DNA from: Pyricularia pennisetigena
Lineage: Eukaryota > Ascomycota > Sordariomycetes > Magnaporthales > Pyriculariaceae
Assembly (NCBI RefSeq): GCF_004337985.1
Contig: NC_043742.1
Coordinates: 5,507,259-5,571,258 of the forward strand
DNA length: 64,000 bases
Direction: 5' to 3'
Shown here: in pieces, positions 46,922 through 58,839 of the stretch
How the letters are laid out: each line of letters starts with the position of its first letter
How positions within the stretch are numbered: position 1 is the stretch's first letter
Notes under the pieces: generated by a model
Database searches by the model: none
Told to the model about the DNA's origin: nothing
Seen by the model: the letters and a program-made list of their open reading frames with translations, nothing else
Made by a program: the position numbers and the translations under genes

Positions 46922-47167
46922 GTGACGTGACGAACAAAAGAAAAGGTGATGGGGATCATGTACGAATATGTCTGTCTATGCTGATGAAGTTTCAATACCC
47001 TCTAGCACGCATGCCTGTCTTGCAGCGTGCTCGAGTACTCTGTGTAACAATAAGCAACGATTTTATTGGAGTTTTCTCCAAGGGATTTATTTACATTACA
47101 CCGTTGAGTGCATATTTGCCGCCTGCTACGCATGTCTTGCTTCCGAACTACCAATGCTCTCCTCCTA

Positions 47168-50100
47168 TTAAACATCATATAAAGCATATCCCTTGATACC
47201 CAGCTGCCCTTTTGTTCTATTGTTCTCGGAGCCATTACCTTTTATCACCTCCCTGCCAATCCCTCCCCCTGCGGCAGAAATATGTCTTCCATATTCCTGC
47301 CCCGACCTCTTCTGCCTCTGCGGCAAACCCCCGGGGCTCGAGCGGTTGTTCCGACGATACTGCTCCGGCGAAGGCGAAACCACCCTCGTCAGCGTCCTGG
47401 GCGAGGCCGGAATCGGCTCCGAGCTCGTCGTCGTTTCCCTCGGGATGCCGCTCTCGACCCCCGGCGCACGGTAGACCCCGTCGAGCAACTCCGCGAGCCG
47501 ACTGTCGCCCGCGGCCATGAGGTACTCGTAAGTACCCGTCTCGGCCACGCAGCCGTTGTCGATGACGACGAGCCGGTCCGCCATCATCATCATCTCGCGC
47601 GAGTGCGTGATGACCACCACTGCCGGCGGCCGGTGCCGTGCGCTGGCGGCAGCTCCGTGGACGTAGCTGAAGGGTCTGCCCTCGCTCCTGCGGAAGAAGT
47701 TGCCCTCCCAGTTGTACGGGTCCGGGTGCTGCGGGATGTAGGGGCTGAGACTACCGCCCCCTCTTCTGAGCAAGGGGGACGCAGCGGGGCCGTTCGGGTC
47801 GCCGTCCTGGCGGCAGACCAGGGTCCTCAAGGTGTGCATGACCGACTGGCCGCTCTCGGCGTCGAGCGCGCTGGTGGGTTCGTCGAGGACCAAGAGTTTT
47901 GGCCGCCTGGCAAGGGCTCTTGCGATGCACAGCCTCTGCGCCTGGCCTCCGGATAGCGCCACCCCGCCGTCACCTACAAGGGTCTCGTACCTCTGAGGCA
48001 GCGAGATGACGAACTCGTGTATGTCTGCCTCGCGGGCTGCCAGCTCGACGTTGTGCTGTCCTCGCAGGACTTTCTCGTCCTCTGGAATACCGTATGCGAT
48101 GTTGGCTCGGATCGTGCCGGGGAATATGAATGGCTGCTGTGGTACGTATGCCGTCGTGCTGCGTAAGGCCTTGATCGAGATCTCACGGGCATCGAAGCCC
48201 GCATATGTGAGTGCACCAAGCTCGCTGCCCCTGAGATGGGAACCGCCCCTCGTGGTGTCCTGAGAAGGAGAGCATATCAATGACGGAAGAGGATATGATG
48301 CCACCGGAGAGACTGCCTCGAAGTTGCTTTTTCGGAACGCCCTGGGAGCAGCCGCGCTGATTGGACCCTCGTCGTCGTCGTAAAGCGGCTCGTAAAGCCC
48401 CAAGATCAAGGCGGCGATGGTACTCTTGCCACAGCCCGAACTACCTACTATTGCCGTACAACCCTCACCGGGGATGGAGAGGCTGACGTTTCGCAGAACC
48501 AGCTGGTCTCTCCCGGGGTACGCAAAGCGCAGCTTGTTGAAGACGATGGGAAACGGCGTGAGGACTCTCTTCTTGCCCAGCTCCTGCTGCTCCGGATGCC
48601 CGCGCGGCATCTGTGCCAAGCGCAGCATCTGAGCTGCCTTTGCCTGTGCGGCTGCAATCTGGGGGATGCTCGACATCATCATGGTGGCGCTGCCGACGGT
48701 GAACAGCAACAAGTTGACGACCTGTATGATGTCGCCGACGTTGACGCTCTCCACCGTGGTGAGCAGTAACACTCCAAAGGTGAAGATGACGACGACGAAC
48801 CACTGGGAGATGGAGCAGTGAATGCCAGCCCAGATCCCGGTATACAGCCCACGTTTTTTGCCCAGCATGAATGCGCGCTCGGCGGCAGCTTCGAAACGAT
48901 CGGTAAAAAACTTTTCCAGGAGAAAAGCGCGGACGACTCGGATATCGGATACCACAGAGGACAGAATGGCTCCCGTCGCCTCGGCCGATTCGTTGGACAG
49001 AGCCTCCCACTTCTCGCTAGTCCGGGTGGAGAAAAAGATGCAAAGACCAACCAGGGGGAAGACGGCTACCGCAACCAAAGTCAGCTGCCACAGGATCACC
49101 ATGGCCCAGGTGATGGCCGCGCTGATCATGATAACGACGGTAAGGACAATGGGTGTGAACTGGGCCACAATCGTCCGCATCTCGTCGGCCCCGCGGTCCA
49201 GAACGTCACAGACGCGAGCGACCGAGTTTTTGCTTTGGTCGTGCCACGTCCGCGGCTGATGGAGGATGCTGAAGAAGGCATCGACCTTGAGCGTGTCGAC
49301 CCACTCCTGCGCGACGGCCCCGGCAAGGGAGAAGGTGAAGAAGACGGCAGTGAAGTCGAGGAGGCCGACGCAACCGAGAACAATTGCCCACTTGGTCCCG
49401 GCCTCCAGCTTGCTTCCCTGCGCCCAGAACGCCTGCAGGAGGTTCGAGAAGACAAAGGCAAAGACGGGGCTGCATGCGGCAGCTACTATGCACCAGAACA
49501 GTGCCCCGATGGCGTAGAAGCGGTGTCGTGTGTCGAGTGCTGGCCAAACAGTCTTTAATATCTGATGTGCCGACATTTGTTGTGTCGTGCTACTCGAATC
49601 ATCTTTCGTCTCTTCATTTGTAGTTTTTCTCGCTCCTGTTTTTTTAACTCGTCTGTTCCCAACCCTAATCTCTTCTCCTATTGCTTCTTTCATTCTTTCC
49701 CTTATCACACCCTTCGTTCCTCTTTTCTGGTTCCTGACAGCGGACATCTCCACATCTTCTGTAGCAGATGGCCTCATCGACAACCGCCTCAGAACACCAG
49801 CAGTGCCACTTTGCTGCAAGGAGCGCTTCACAGGTGACCTGTTTGCAAGGGCCGAAAGGCCACGCGCCTGGATGAAGTCGATGCTTCCTTGTCGCGGCCT
49901 GGCTGCCTCGGCGTCTTGCCAACGATTCGACCGACCCTGGTCACGGTGTCTGTGACGCGGGCTTCGAGATTGCTGTGAATAGGCCTCGGAGGCGGGCTGG
50001 TTGTGTATCGGGTACATAGCACCATTCGTGCCCGGAATCGGAACAAAAGACATCCTGCCCAAGGCACCAAAAGAAGAAGAAGAAGAAGCAGTCTTTGGCT

Positions 50101-52641
50101 CAGGGATGTAGAACGACCTGCCGCTCATATCCGCATCGAGTTCGTCCTCGGATGAACTACTTGATAAGTCATCGTTTGGGGTCATGACCCCGTCGGGGCT
50201 GCCATACTCGGTCCCTGACTCGGCCAGGGCCCGTAGCTGCAGAAAGTAGCCGTCTCGACTGCTCAGGAGTTGTTTGCAGAGTCCTTCCTCGCGAACCTCG
50301 GCCTTGTCCATGACATAGACGTAATCCTCTTCGCCAACCTGTGACACGTCGTGGGTGATGATTATTGTTGTCCTGCCGCTGCGCCAGTATCGGATTGCGT
50401 CCATGATCATCAGCTTCGACTTGGGATCCATGCCACTAGTAACCTCATCTAGTATCAATACGGGGGTATCACGAAGACGTGCACGGGCCAGAGCCACCCT
50501 CTGCCTCTGCCCTCCGCTGAGGCTCTGTCCACCGGGGCCGACGAGGGTATCTAGTCCCTGGGGAAGACCCGCAATGATTGACTGGAGCAGCGCCATCTCG
50601 CAGGCTGCTTTGACCTTGTCGCGGCTGACGTCGTCCGAGTTCATGGCAATGTTTTCGTACAGAGTTTCGCTAAAGAGTGTGCTCTGCTGCTGCACGAGGG
50701 TGACGTTCTTTCGGACCCACTCGGAGTCGAGGGTCTGAAGGGGATGCTCATCCAGGAGTATTTCGCCGCTCAGGGGCTCATAGAATTTGACCAACAGATT
50801 CGTGACGGTACTTTTACCAGAGCCACTCCGCCCAACGAGAAATGTCATTTTTCCGGGCTTAAAGGTCATTGAGACTGGCTTCAAGACCTGTACCATCGGG
50901 TTAGAGGGGTAGGCAAAGCTGAGCTAGAAATTTAAAACGGGTAGTCAGTATTCTATCAGTTCAGCTCTGATATCTCAGGCTATGTCCTAATGCTAGGTGG
51001 TATCTCAGGAGTTATGTCAAGTCATATCCCAGGCTATGTCTTGGGGGGATTCTACTCACACTCTTGACTTCGATCCTCCCTTCAAACACTCTAGGTTTTC
51101 TACCGCCACCCATCTCCACAACGCGCTCAGAGACAACCGATTTAAGGGCTTTGCCGGCTTGTATACCCTTGGTGATGCTCAATATGTGCGGTCCCAGGCC
51201 TTGTACTCCCTGAAAAGTGCTGAGGGCGGCGTAAAAGGTGGTGAGGACGTCCCCGGCACTCATATTGCCCTGATGTACCTGGTATATACCGAAGAAGAAC
51301 CCGGACAGAAAGACGACTGCCATGTAGACCTTGATAAAGGCAGCTTGTAGGGCATTCCACATTGTCTGGACGCGTGCGTGCTTGCCCGCCTCCCTAGCGG
51401 CCAGCCGGAAGTTGTGCAGCTCGTGCTCGTGGGAGTTGTAAATTTTGACCAGGTCGATGCCCGTGATGGCTGCGGCCGATAGCTTAGTGGCCACTGCCTG
51501 CTTCTCCTTCTGCGTCCGGATCGCTTTTTCGAGCATTTGGCTGAGGGCTCGCATGATGAACATGGCAATGGGGACTGAGGCGGTAATGACGAGCGTCATC
51601 AGCGGGCCGTACTTGAAGGCCACGACCATGCCGGCGATGGAAAGCATAAAGTCATGGCCGATGAAGCCCAGCGTCTGGCTGGTGGCTATTTGAAGCTCGC
51701 GGATGTTGCTAATAGGGTTTTAGTAAGTAATGGATCTCGCTTGTGATGGCATCGTCTGCATCTTTTCTGAACTAAATGCAACAGAAGAGTTGGCAGAATA
51801 AATGAAAGAGTGGATGCAGAGGTAGCCAGAAGGGTATAGTGTAGAGCAAAGGAGAGGGTAGAGGATAGAGGAAAAGTTGTAGCAGTGGAAAGATGTAGCG
51901 TCAAGGTTAGAAAGGACGTTGGAGCTGGTGCCCGCCTGGCCGACAAGCAACAGAATCAAGTAGCAAAGGTGCTTACCGCTGGAACGCCGTCAGCATCGCT
52001 GGCATACCGTCTCGGTTCGAGTCAAACCAGCCCATCTGTTTCGACAACATGCGCCGAAAGAGCCCCAGTCTGGCGCTACGGGCTTGCAGTTCGCCATACT
52101 TGATCCAAGATCGCATCTGCGTAGCTGCCGCGATCAGATGTGTGACGGCCAGCACGGCAATGATGCTAACCCAAAAATTGACCTTCTGTCGTGTCTCCTC
52201 GGGGCCGAGCTGCTTTGCCGCATAGCTCGTAAGCTCTTGAAATACGTTTCCAAAGATGATGACACCCGCAATGTCCGCCCCTACGGCAACGGCCGAGGAG
52301 AACAGAGCTGTTACCAGCACGACCAAGTGCCGTGGGGTAAAGAAGTTGAAAAGGTCACGCCAGGTGGCAGCGGCCGTATCTGGTGACTCCTTTGGCTTGT
52401 CGAGCGTTGAGCTGGACTGGTCCGGCCACTTGGGTATCTTTTCCCTGTCCATATTGTAGACGGTTTCAGGTTGGTGATCAGGCTGTGTAGAGTCATTTTT
52501 GTTGGCGGGCATCGTATGTGAATATAAGAACTGCTTGCCTATGCTTTCGAAGATGGAGTCCTCCAAATGAAACGTGGAAGTGGAGGCGCTCACGTTGGAG
52601 CCGACCTCCAGGTCTGAGTCCTGGTCACTTCCCCGGACCAT
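47168..52641 (-). CDS. Full-size ABCB transporter, Ste6-like (a-factor-type pheromone exporter), 1689 aa
   Basis: Three exons on the minus strand: 52641-51977, 51708-51060, 50923-47168 (5070 nt, both introns GT-AG and in frame). The order is TMD1-NBD1-linker-TMD2-NBD2. NBD1 has Walker A GRSGSGKST (about 469-477), LSGGQRQR (about 573) and Walker B VLILDEVTSGMD. NBD2 has GSSGCGKST (about 1265), LSGGQAQR (about 1427) and LLVLDEPTSALD. The roughly 250-residue linker is Ser/Arg-rich and disordered, and NBD2 contains an insert of about 70 residues between Walker A and the Q-loop plus another before its H-loop. That architecture, rather than that of multidrug MDR pumps, points to Ste6, which exports a farnesylated peptide pheromone. 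Drug efflux is the alternative. NBD1 has Glu in Walker B (LDEV), so both sites look potentially active. Confidence 0.88.
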
Positions 52642-53387
52642 CGTAGCGGGTGAAAGCGGCGAAGTACGGTATTGATGCCAAAACCGGACCTTCGGAGGTT
52701 GCCGTGTCGCTTTGCCGCAAGGGATGAATGTAGAGGAAAAGATTTAGCTTGGCTGTTTCTTAATCTGTCAGTTTTCAAGGAAGGTAATAGGACGAGGGAT
52801 AATCATTAGGATATTGGTAAAGGACAGTATCATCCTTCGCCAAAGTCCTGTAGGTTTTGATCAAAAAGATAAGGTGTTCATGCCTCGTGCCAGCATATTC
52901 ATCTCATCATACCAAAAAGCCTTCTTTGTTCACATCTTGGTATTGTGGGTCAAGCACCAGTACGGGGGCGAACAATACTAGGGAGCCTTTTTCCATACGA
53001 ACAATGCCACAAGCACGTGGTTGGTACGCATCCGTCATACGGGCCGTCGAACTGTCTTGGATACCCAAAACTTAAGAACGGATAGAATCTTTCCAGAATA
53101 CGCAAATCAATTGATTAAATCGTTGTAGGCTCTGACTTCCACAAGCGAGGTTGACTTTCGCTTCCTGCAAATCGAAGGGCCATCCCTTGCTTCGCGCTTA
53201 TATTTATAAGCGGAACTTGGTCCCTGGCAGAATTGACAAAGGCGTCCATTCCAACGGCGACTCCGAGTTGGTTCCAGGAAAGAGCCTTGGACCTTTCACT
53301 GTTGTTGTTAGATTTGCTGCCGCATCACAGCCCGCCCAACGGCCGTATCCAAGCAAGCTTTTCAAACACATCTTAGTATTGCTAAGA
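52642..53387. other. Intergenic, promoter side of the ABC transporter
   Basis: Upstream DNA of the transporter on the minus strand and 3' flank of the PBDC1-like gene. No frame with a motif was seen. The plus frame at 53151-53636 overlaps the PBDC1-like exons antisense. Confidence 0.55.
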
Positions 53388-54339
53388 TCAGCTGCTTGTG
53401 GTACCCTCACTATCCTTCTTTTCCTCTGGGTGTTCCTGCTCGTAGATCCAGTCATTCAATCCGGCCTTGTTTCTGTGATACTATGTCAGCCCAACGTTTC
53501 GGTATCCTTTTCGGCAAGGCAACACGTGGCGAATGTGCAATCCCTACCTTGCGATTTCGAACGCGTAGAACTGCATTCTTGGCACTGCATACGGAGGAAA
53601 TGGTCAGCCGAGGGGCGTCCTGCATCCTCGCCTTAACTCCAGGCTGTCTCTAGGGCTCACCGAAAATGATCCTGTTTTCCACCTCGACATCGTCCTTCGG
53701 GCTCTTGCGCAGCATCGTCCCAAAGTTGAAGTCCTCGACCTTCTTGTCGTAAAAGTTCATAAATTTGCGCCACCTCTCTTTGTTCTCCTTGTTCTTGAGC
53801 ACGTCCTCGTCAATGTCGGCAGCTGGGTCAAGCTCGGGGAAGTCTTTCTTGAGGTGTTCGTAGATCTCGTCGTCCATCTTGGTAAGCCGTAGCTGCGAGC
53901 CGCGCTTGTTTTTCAGAAGCTTCCAGTAAGTTTCCATGTGTTGGATCACTGCCAAAATGTCCATCCATCAGCCTTATGCCTCTGACATTTGCGCCGCCCC
54001 ATGTCTGACCACAAATACGTAGTGAATACCCCGTCGTTTCACAGTAGTGTTTGCGACAATCATGTGCAGTGAGAGAAAATCGAAGTCGTAGTATCCAGCG
54101 AGACGGATGGAGGGGTCGGTTGGCTATACAGTGTCATCATATGTAGGACTACGAACCTTTCTCAGCAAAGGCGATCTCAATCTACGCGCGGTATTGGTAA
54201 GCATTTTACAAGACGTGTTATGGCAAAGAGCGCGTCGCGTCAAACTCACACCCTCATGGTTGGGAGCATTTTCCGCATCGAAGCCAGCGTTGGGCTTGCG
54301 AAAGCCTGGAGGCGGCTCTGGACCAAATTGCTGCACCAT
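53388..54339 (-). CDS. PBDC1-family protein (yeast YPL225W-like), 174 aa
   Basis: Five small exons on the minus strand: 54339-54250, 54181-54157, 53948-53661, 53584-53548, 53472-53388 (525 nt exactly in frame). The product has the family's features in order: AENAPN near the start, IEIAFAEKVIQHMETYWKLL, GSQLRLTKMDDEIYEHLKKDFPEL, KERWRKFMNFYDKKVEDFNFGTMLR, then MQFYAFEIARNKAGLNDWIYE and a short acidic tail. Length agrees with PBDC1/polysaccharide-biosynthesis-domain proteins. Despite that domain name, the yeast protein is reported to be a chaperone for translation elongation factor 1A (from memory). Exons of 25 and 37 nt make the gene easy to miss; each was fixed by splice signals and family continuity. 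Confidence 0.88.
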
Positions 54340-55823
54340 TTTGTAATTTGTTATCTGTTGCGCCGAGACTATGTAAGAAAGTTCTTTTTTTGCTTTTTTA
54401 GCGGCTCAGGGCGAATTTTTGCTTGCTTGGTTCCGTTCTATTCGAGGCGCAACAAAACTTCGCGATGCGCTCGAATTGTTTTCAAAATCGTGACTGTACC
54501 TACCTTCATGGTGGGGTAAGTACTGGAAACTTCTACCAGGCCCTTTGCGTCATTTGGAAGGAAATTTATTTTGGCGGGCTTTAGCCGAGAATGCACCCAA
54601 CAAGGGGTAGCAGTAGTATTGGCAGGTGGGTAATTAAGGCAGTCTAGGTAAGGTTAGTCTAACTTCGGTCGACGCATTCGGCCAGCTGACCCCACTCATT
54701 CATTCCTCTCTGCCTCTGCTTTTTGTGTTTATATTTCAATCGACAAACGAATCTCTTTCACGACAGGACATGTCTCTTCCTCGCTCGTCGAACAAAAGCA
54801 GAGACGACCGGTATCGGATGCGTTATCTAGGTCACCGAACATTGCGCAGAATCAGTCTTGTGCAGGCGGTAGCGTGCTCTCTGCAAACCGTGGTCATAGA
54901 AACCAGGCTCGTCAGGATTGCCGCCTGCTTCACCAAAGCATGGCACTGAGTCGTCGACTCAGCTGAATTTTTTATTTTTATTTTTTTTATTTTTTTATTT
55001 TTATTTTTTCCCGTCCTTATCTTCTAACCTTGCTAGGTTGCTAGGGTCGTTCTGCATATCCACGTTCCCCCATGGCCCAGCCCAGCCCTCAGGGAATTTG
55101 GCGGGAATTAAACGGAAATACGCCGGTGCTACTTGGGTCAAACCGTCGTCACACCTCGTTCATTGAGTTTTTCGATTTTCGCTCAAGGCCACCTGTAATT
55201 CGACAGTGGTGGCAGCTAGCCCGATAGATGACGAATGGCCGAGCTCGAAACTGTCTTGGCTGATGCCGTCTAGTGCCGACTTAGACATATTAAAGCAGAT
55301 TTTTGACACCATTCAGCAAAGAGAAGAGCAAATCAACCCCTTATCCTCCACATATCTATGATCGCGATGCTGGCCTTGGCTGTGGAGCAGCGTTGGCGCG
55401 CCTATTTATATGTAAAGTCGGGAACTAGAATAACGTTGCTCTGTGATATCCGCTACCAAAGCACCTCGCCATCTCCATTTTATTCCCGTCGCCGGGGCGT
55501 TTTATCTTTACCGACTTGTCAACATCGTGGAACCCTTATTTTGATTATATTCCCCCCATGCCCTGCTTCCCCGTTCTTACCAATGAAAGTGGACCGGATT
55601 ATTGATTATTCTTCGCTTGAATCCCCGTGAGAACATATATCCTCTATTTCACTCCCATCCTCGTTCCTGTCTTTTCCATATTGCCTTCTTTACCCAACTT
55701 ATGCCTTTCCCAAGCCATCAATCCCACCCATCATTAGCTTACGAAATGCGATAACCCATTCACCTGCGCAAGAACTAGTAAATCGTTCAAGGGGGGAGTC
55801 TACCCTTCATTGCGTCTTCTGTA
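54340..55823. other. Divergent intergenic region, no supported gene
   Basis: It lies between the PBDC1-like gene (minus) and the MFS gene (plus). It includes a T/A microsatellite (about 54967-55010, repeated TTTTTATTTT units). The last 250 bases are pyrimidine-rich and form the probable promoter and leader of the MFS gene. No RNA gene was recognised. Confidence 0.55.
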
Positions 55824-57740
55824 ATGACCTCAACAGAGACGCGGGAGAACATCTCGACAAACGAAAATGGCGAATTTGAGGTTACAGAGACAGCGACAGC
55901 CAATGGCACGAAGAGGGACGAACCCAGTCCGCTGGCCAAGGCTCCGGCTGTGTTAATGCCTAATGAGCATACCGCAATATTATACTTGTATCTTACGTTC
56001 GACACATCTCTGCCTGTTGTCAACAACAACCCAGAACGAGAAGACCAGCCACCACCTCCACCGCAGCCAGACTTGTCGCGTTTCCGCAACCCAATTTATT
56101 GGCCACAGCACCGCAAGAATGTCATGCTTGCATTGTCTTGCATCGCCACCTTTTTGGCGGCCTACACGGCGGGTTCATACTCACCACCAGCTCGCACAAT
56201 GGCCATGGACCTTGACAACGGCACGGCCTCGCACTTGGGGGTCTTGGCAGGAATTTCAACCTTCTGTTTGGGATTCGCCCTTGCACCTATGGCCCTCGCC
56301 CCCGTGTCCGAGATCAACGGCCGATACCCGGTCTTTATCGTCGCCAACGTGGTCTTTACCGCCTTCCAAGCCGCGTGCGGGGCTGTGAAGTCACTGGCAG
56401 GCATGTTGCTCTGTCGGTTCGGAACGGGCGTTGGTGGCTCTGTATTCAGTAGCATGGTTGGTGGTGTCATTGCGGATCTTTGGGACGCCGAGGGACGCAA
56501 CACACCCATGACCCTCTTTTCTTGTGCTGTGCTTCTGGGCACCGGCATCGGTCCAATGGTCGGGGCTTCGTCGTTTTTCACTATGGAGGGCAAGGGGATG
56601 TGGCGATGGGTCTTCTATCATCAAGCTATCGCCTCGGCTGTTCTGATGATTGTATTCGCTATTTGCTTCAAGGAAAGCCGGGGGCCGGTGCTGCTGTCTC
56701 GTAAAGCAAAGGCGCTGAACAAGTGGTATGAAGATATGGAAGCCAACGGATATTATGGTACCTGGGTGGGCGACGAGTTTCTGCACCAGACCTCGTCTGT
56801 GTCCGTCGGCGGGTCGGGGTCCGAGTCTACCACAATCGCTGGTACTCCGGATCTGACGCCGCAGGATGCCGACAGCTACGATGAAGAAAAGGGCGACCCA
56901 TTAAGGCGAAACTCATCAACCTCAACCCCAGTCACCCTTCGAAGGATCCGATGGAGGACCAAGTCCGATGAGGAACGCACCTCTATCGTCAAGATGATGT
57001 CTGTCTCGGTCTCGCGGCCATTCCACCTCCTCTTCACTGAGCCCGTGGTCTTCTGGTTTGCGCTCTGGGTGTCATTCGCCTGGGCAGTGCTCTATCTCAC
57101 CTTTGGTTGCATTCCCCTTGTGTTCACCACAATCTACGGCTGGAGTGTGGATGCCTCGGGCCGCGTCTTTGTGGCCATGTGCGTGGGTTCCATCCTCGCC
57201 ACCGCCGTGAGCATCTACCAGGAGCGCCTCCTATACCACCCAAAATGGAACGCCGACTCGGACGTCGACCCGGCGACGCTGTCACAGTGGTGGCTGTTCC
57301 TCCGCCGGCGCTTCCCCACCAACGTCCCCGAGTCGCGCCTCTACTTCACCTGCATCACCGCCGCCCTCCTCCCCATAGGCCTGTTCGCCTTTGGTCTGTT
57401 GTCCCGCGCCGACCTGCACTGGATCGGCCCGGTCGCGTCAATTGCCGTCGCCACCGTCGGCATCTTGTCCGTCTACCTGGCCTCCTTCAACTACCTCGCC
57501 GACGTGTACCAGGAGTATGCCTCGTCGGCCATCGCGTCCCAGAGCTGCTGCCGGAACCTGATGGGCGGGGCGTTCCCGCTCGTCACGGGCCTGCTATTTC
57601 GCAATCTGGGCCCCGCCAACGCTGGCGTCCTTCTCGGCTGCATCGCCGCAGCCCTCACCCTGGTGCCCTGGATTTTGGTGGCGTATGGGGAGCGAATTCG
57701 GGCGAGAAGTCGGTTTGCAATGTCTCTGGATAAGATTTAA
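55824..57740 (+). CDS. MFS drug:H+ antiporter (DHA1, polyamine/multidrug type), 638 aa
   Basis: A single open exon of 638 codons. A soluble N-terminus of about 95 residues includes YLTFDTSLP, which recurs in this fungal subfamily, and NPIYWPQHRKN just before TM1. TM1 follows (VMLALSCIATFLAAYTAGSYSPPA), then motif A/C-like text (LCRFGTGVGGSVFSSMVGGVIADLW, GTGIGPMVGA) characteristic of DHA1 antiporters. A charged central loop (about 330-395) separates the two halves, and TM7-TM12 end at about residue 625. It would expel toxic compounds or polyamines in exchange for protons at the plasma membrane; the substrate cannot be told. It is the last intact gene before the right AT-rich block, about 100 bp from its edge. 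Confidence 0.9.
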   Translation: MTSTETRENISTNENGEFEVTETATANGTKRDEPSPLAKAPAVLMPNEHTAILYLYLTFDTSLPVVNNNPEREDQPPPPPQPDLSRFRNPIYWPQHRKNVMLALSCIATFLAAYTAGSYSPPARTMAMDLDNGTASHLGVLAGISTFCLGFALAPMALAPVSEINGRYPVFIVANVVFTAFQAACGAVKSLAGMLLCRFGTGVGGSVFSSMVGGVIADLWDAEGRNTPMTLFSCAVLLGTGIGPMVGASSFFTMEGKGMWRWVFYHQAIASAVLMIVFAICFKESRGPVLLSRKAKALNKWYEDMEANGYYGTWVGDEFLHQTSSVSVGGSGSESTTIAGTPDLTPQDADSYDEEKGDPLRRNSSTSTPVTLRRIRWRTKSDEERTSIVKMMSVSVSRPFHLLFTEPVVFWFALWVSFAWAVLYLTFGCIPLVFTTIYGWSVDASGRVFVAMCVGSILATAVSIYQERLLYHPKWNADSDVDPATLSQWWLFLRRRFPTNVPESRLYFTCITAALLPIGLFAFGLLSRADLHWIGPVASIAVATVGILSVYLASFNYLADVYQEYASSAIASQSCCRNLMGGAFPLVTGLLFRNLGPANAGVLLGCIAAALTLVPWILVAYGERIRARSRFAMSLDKI

Positions 57741-58140
57741 GCGTTTTGCGCAATCGGTATTTAGTAATAGTCTCAGGGCTCATCCCTGAAGCCCAAAGCT
57801 CCACAATTGATCCATTCCGTTCGCTTCGCTCCACTTCGTGGCTTAATTGCGGCTTTGCAATGTATTTGTGGGTCCATCCAAAAAACGTTTTGGTTTAGGT
57901 TTGAGGACAATTTGTCGATTTTCGCCGTTTATAACGGTATTTTTGGCCTTTTTGCGACCGATATTCCATTATTATTCTATAACCACGCAAAATATCGAAA
58001 AAAAAATATCGTTAAAAATAGGAATTGGTAAACCTTTTTTATTAATTTAAAATTTTTTGCACCCGGTACGCCAATTAAAAATTGGATATAACCCGCCTTT
58101 TATCCGTTTATAACGGTATTTTTATTATTAATCCAAAAAT
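57741..58140. other. Transition into the right RIP-affected AT-rich block
   Basis: Composition changes from gene-like to AT-rich within about 100-200 bp after 57,840. The DNA at 57810-57880 still has normal G/C (GTTCGCTTCGCTCCACTTCG) and may be the outer end of the repeat that was then mutated. No terminal inverted repeat or target duplication could be fixed. Confidence 0.5.
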
Positions 58141-58508
58141 ATTATCGATACCCATTTCGCATTTTGATAATAACGATTATAATCCGTTATATTTATATAT
58201 AAAAAATCGCAAAAACGAAAGGAATTTTTACATATAAATTTTAATCCAAATATCGCAAAATTATTTATTTTACAATCCGTATAAAGTAAATTTTATTTAA
58301 TATATTATATATCCACCTATAAACATTATCGATACCCATTTCGCATTTTATTAATAACGATTATAATCCGTTAAAATTTATATAGGGAAAATTGTAAAAG
58401 CGAAAGGAATTTTTACATATAAATTTTAATATAAATAACGCAAAACCATTAATTTTACAATCCGTATAAAATATATATTAAATAATACGTTATATATCCA
58501 CCTATTAA
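58141..58508. repeat. 184-bp tandem duplication
   Basis: Two adjacent copies start at 58141 and 58325, each beginning ATTATCGATACCCATTTCGC. They share GATTATAATCCGTTA, CGAAAGGAATTTTTACATAT, TTTTACAATCCGTATAAA and end with ATATATCCACCTAT. Differences are mostly C/T or G/A. The repeat lies about 350 bp before the helicase Walker A motif and could be part of its promoter or of the element's subterminal region. Confidence 0.9.
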
Positions 58509-58839
58509 AAAAACTATTATTTCCGCAAATTTTTATATATTTGTATTAAATTATATATATATAATATCCGGAAATAGGTCTATATATACCTCGTTTTCCC
58601 ACCAAATCGACGCAATTTTTCGCGGTCCCAACCCCGTACCCGCGGCGGTAAATATCTTTTCCGACGTACACATCCTCCCGGAATTATACGCCAAAACCAA
58701 AATTTTTGGTAATTTAAACCTATAATATAAATTCGTTTTTTGAGCTATTATATAGTTTTTAACTTTTTACAAACCTTTTAATATTTTTACACGAATCCTA
58801 TATTATAATTAAATGTAATATATATACCGGGTTTTATAT

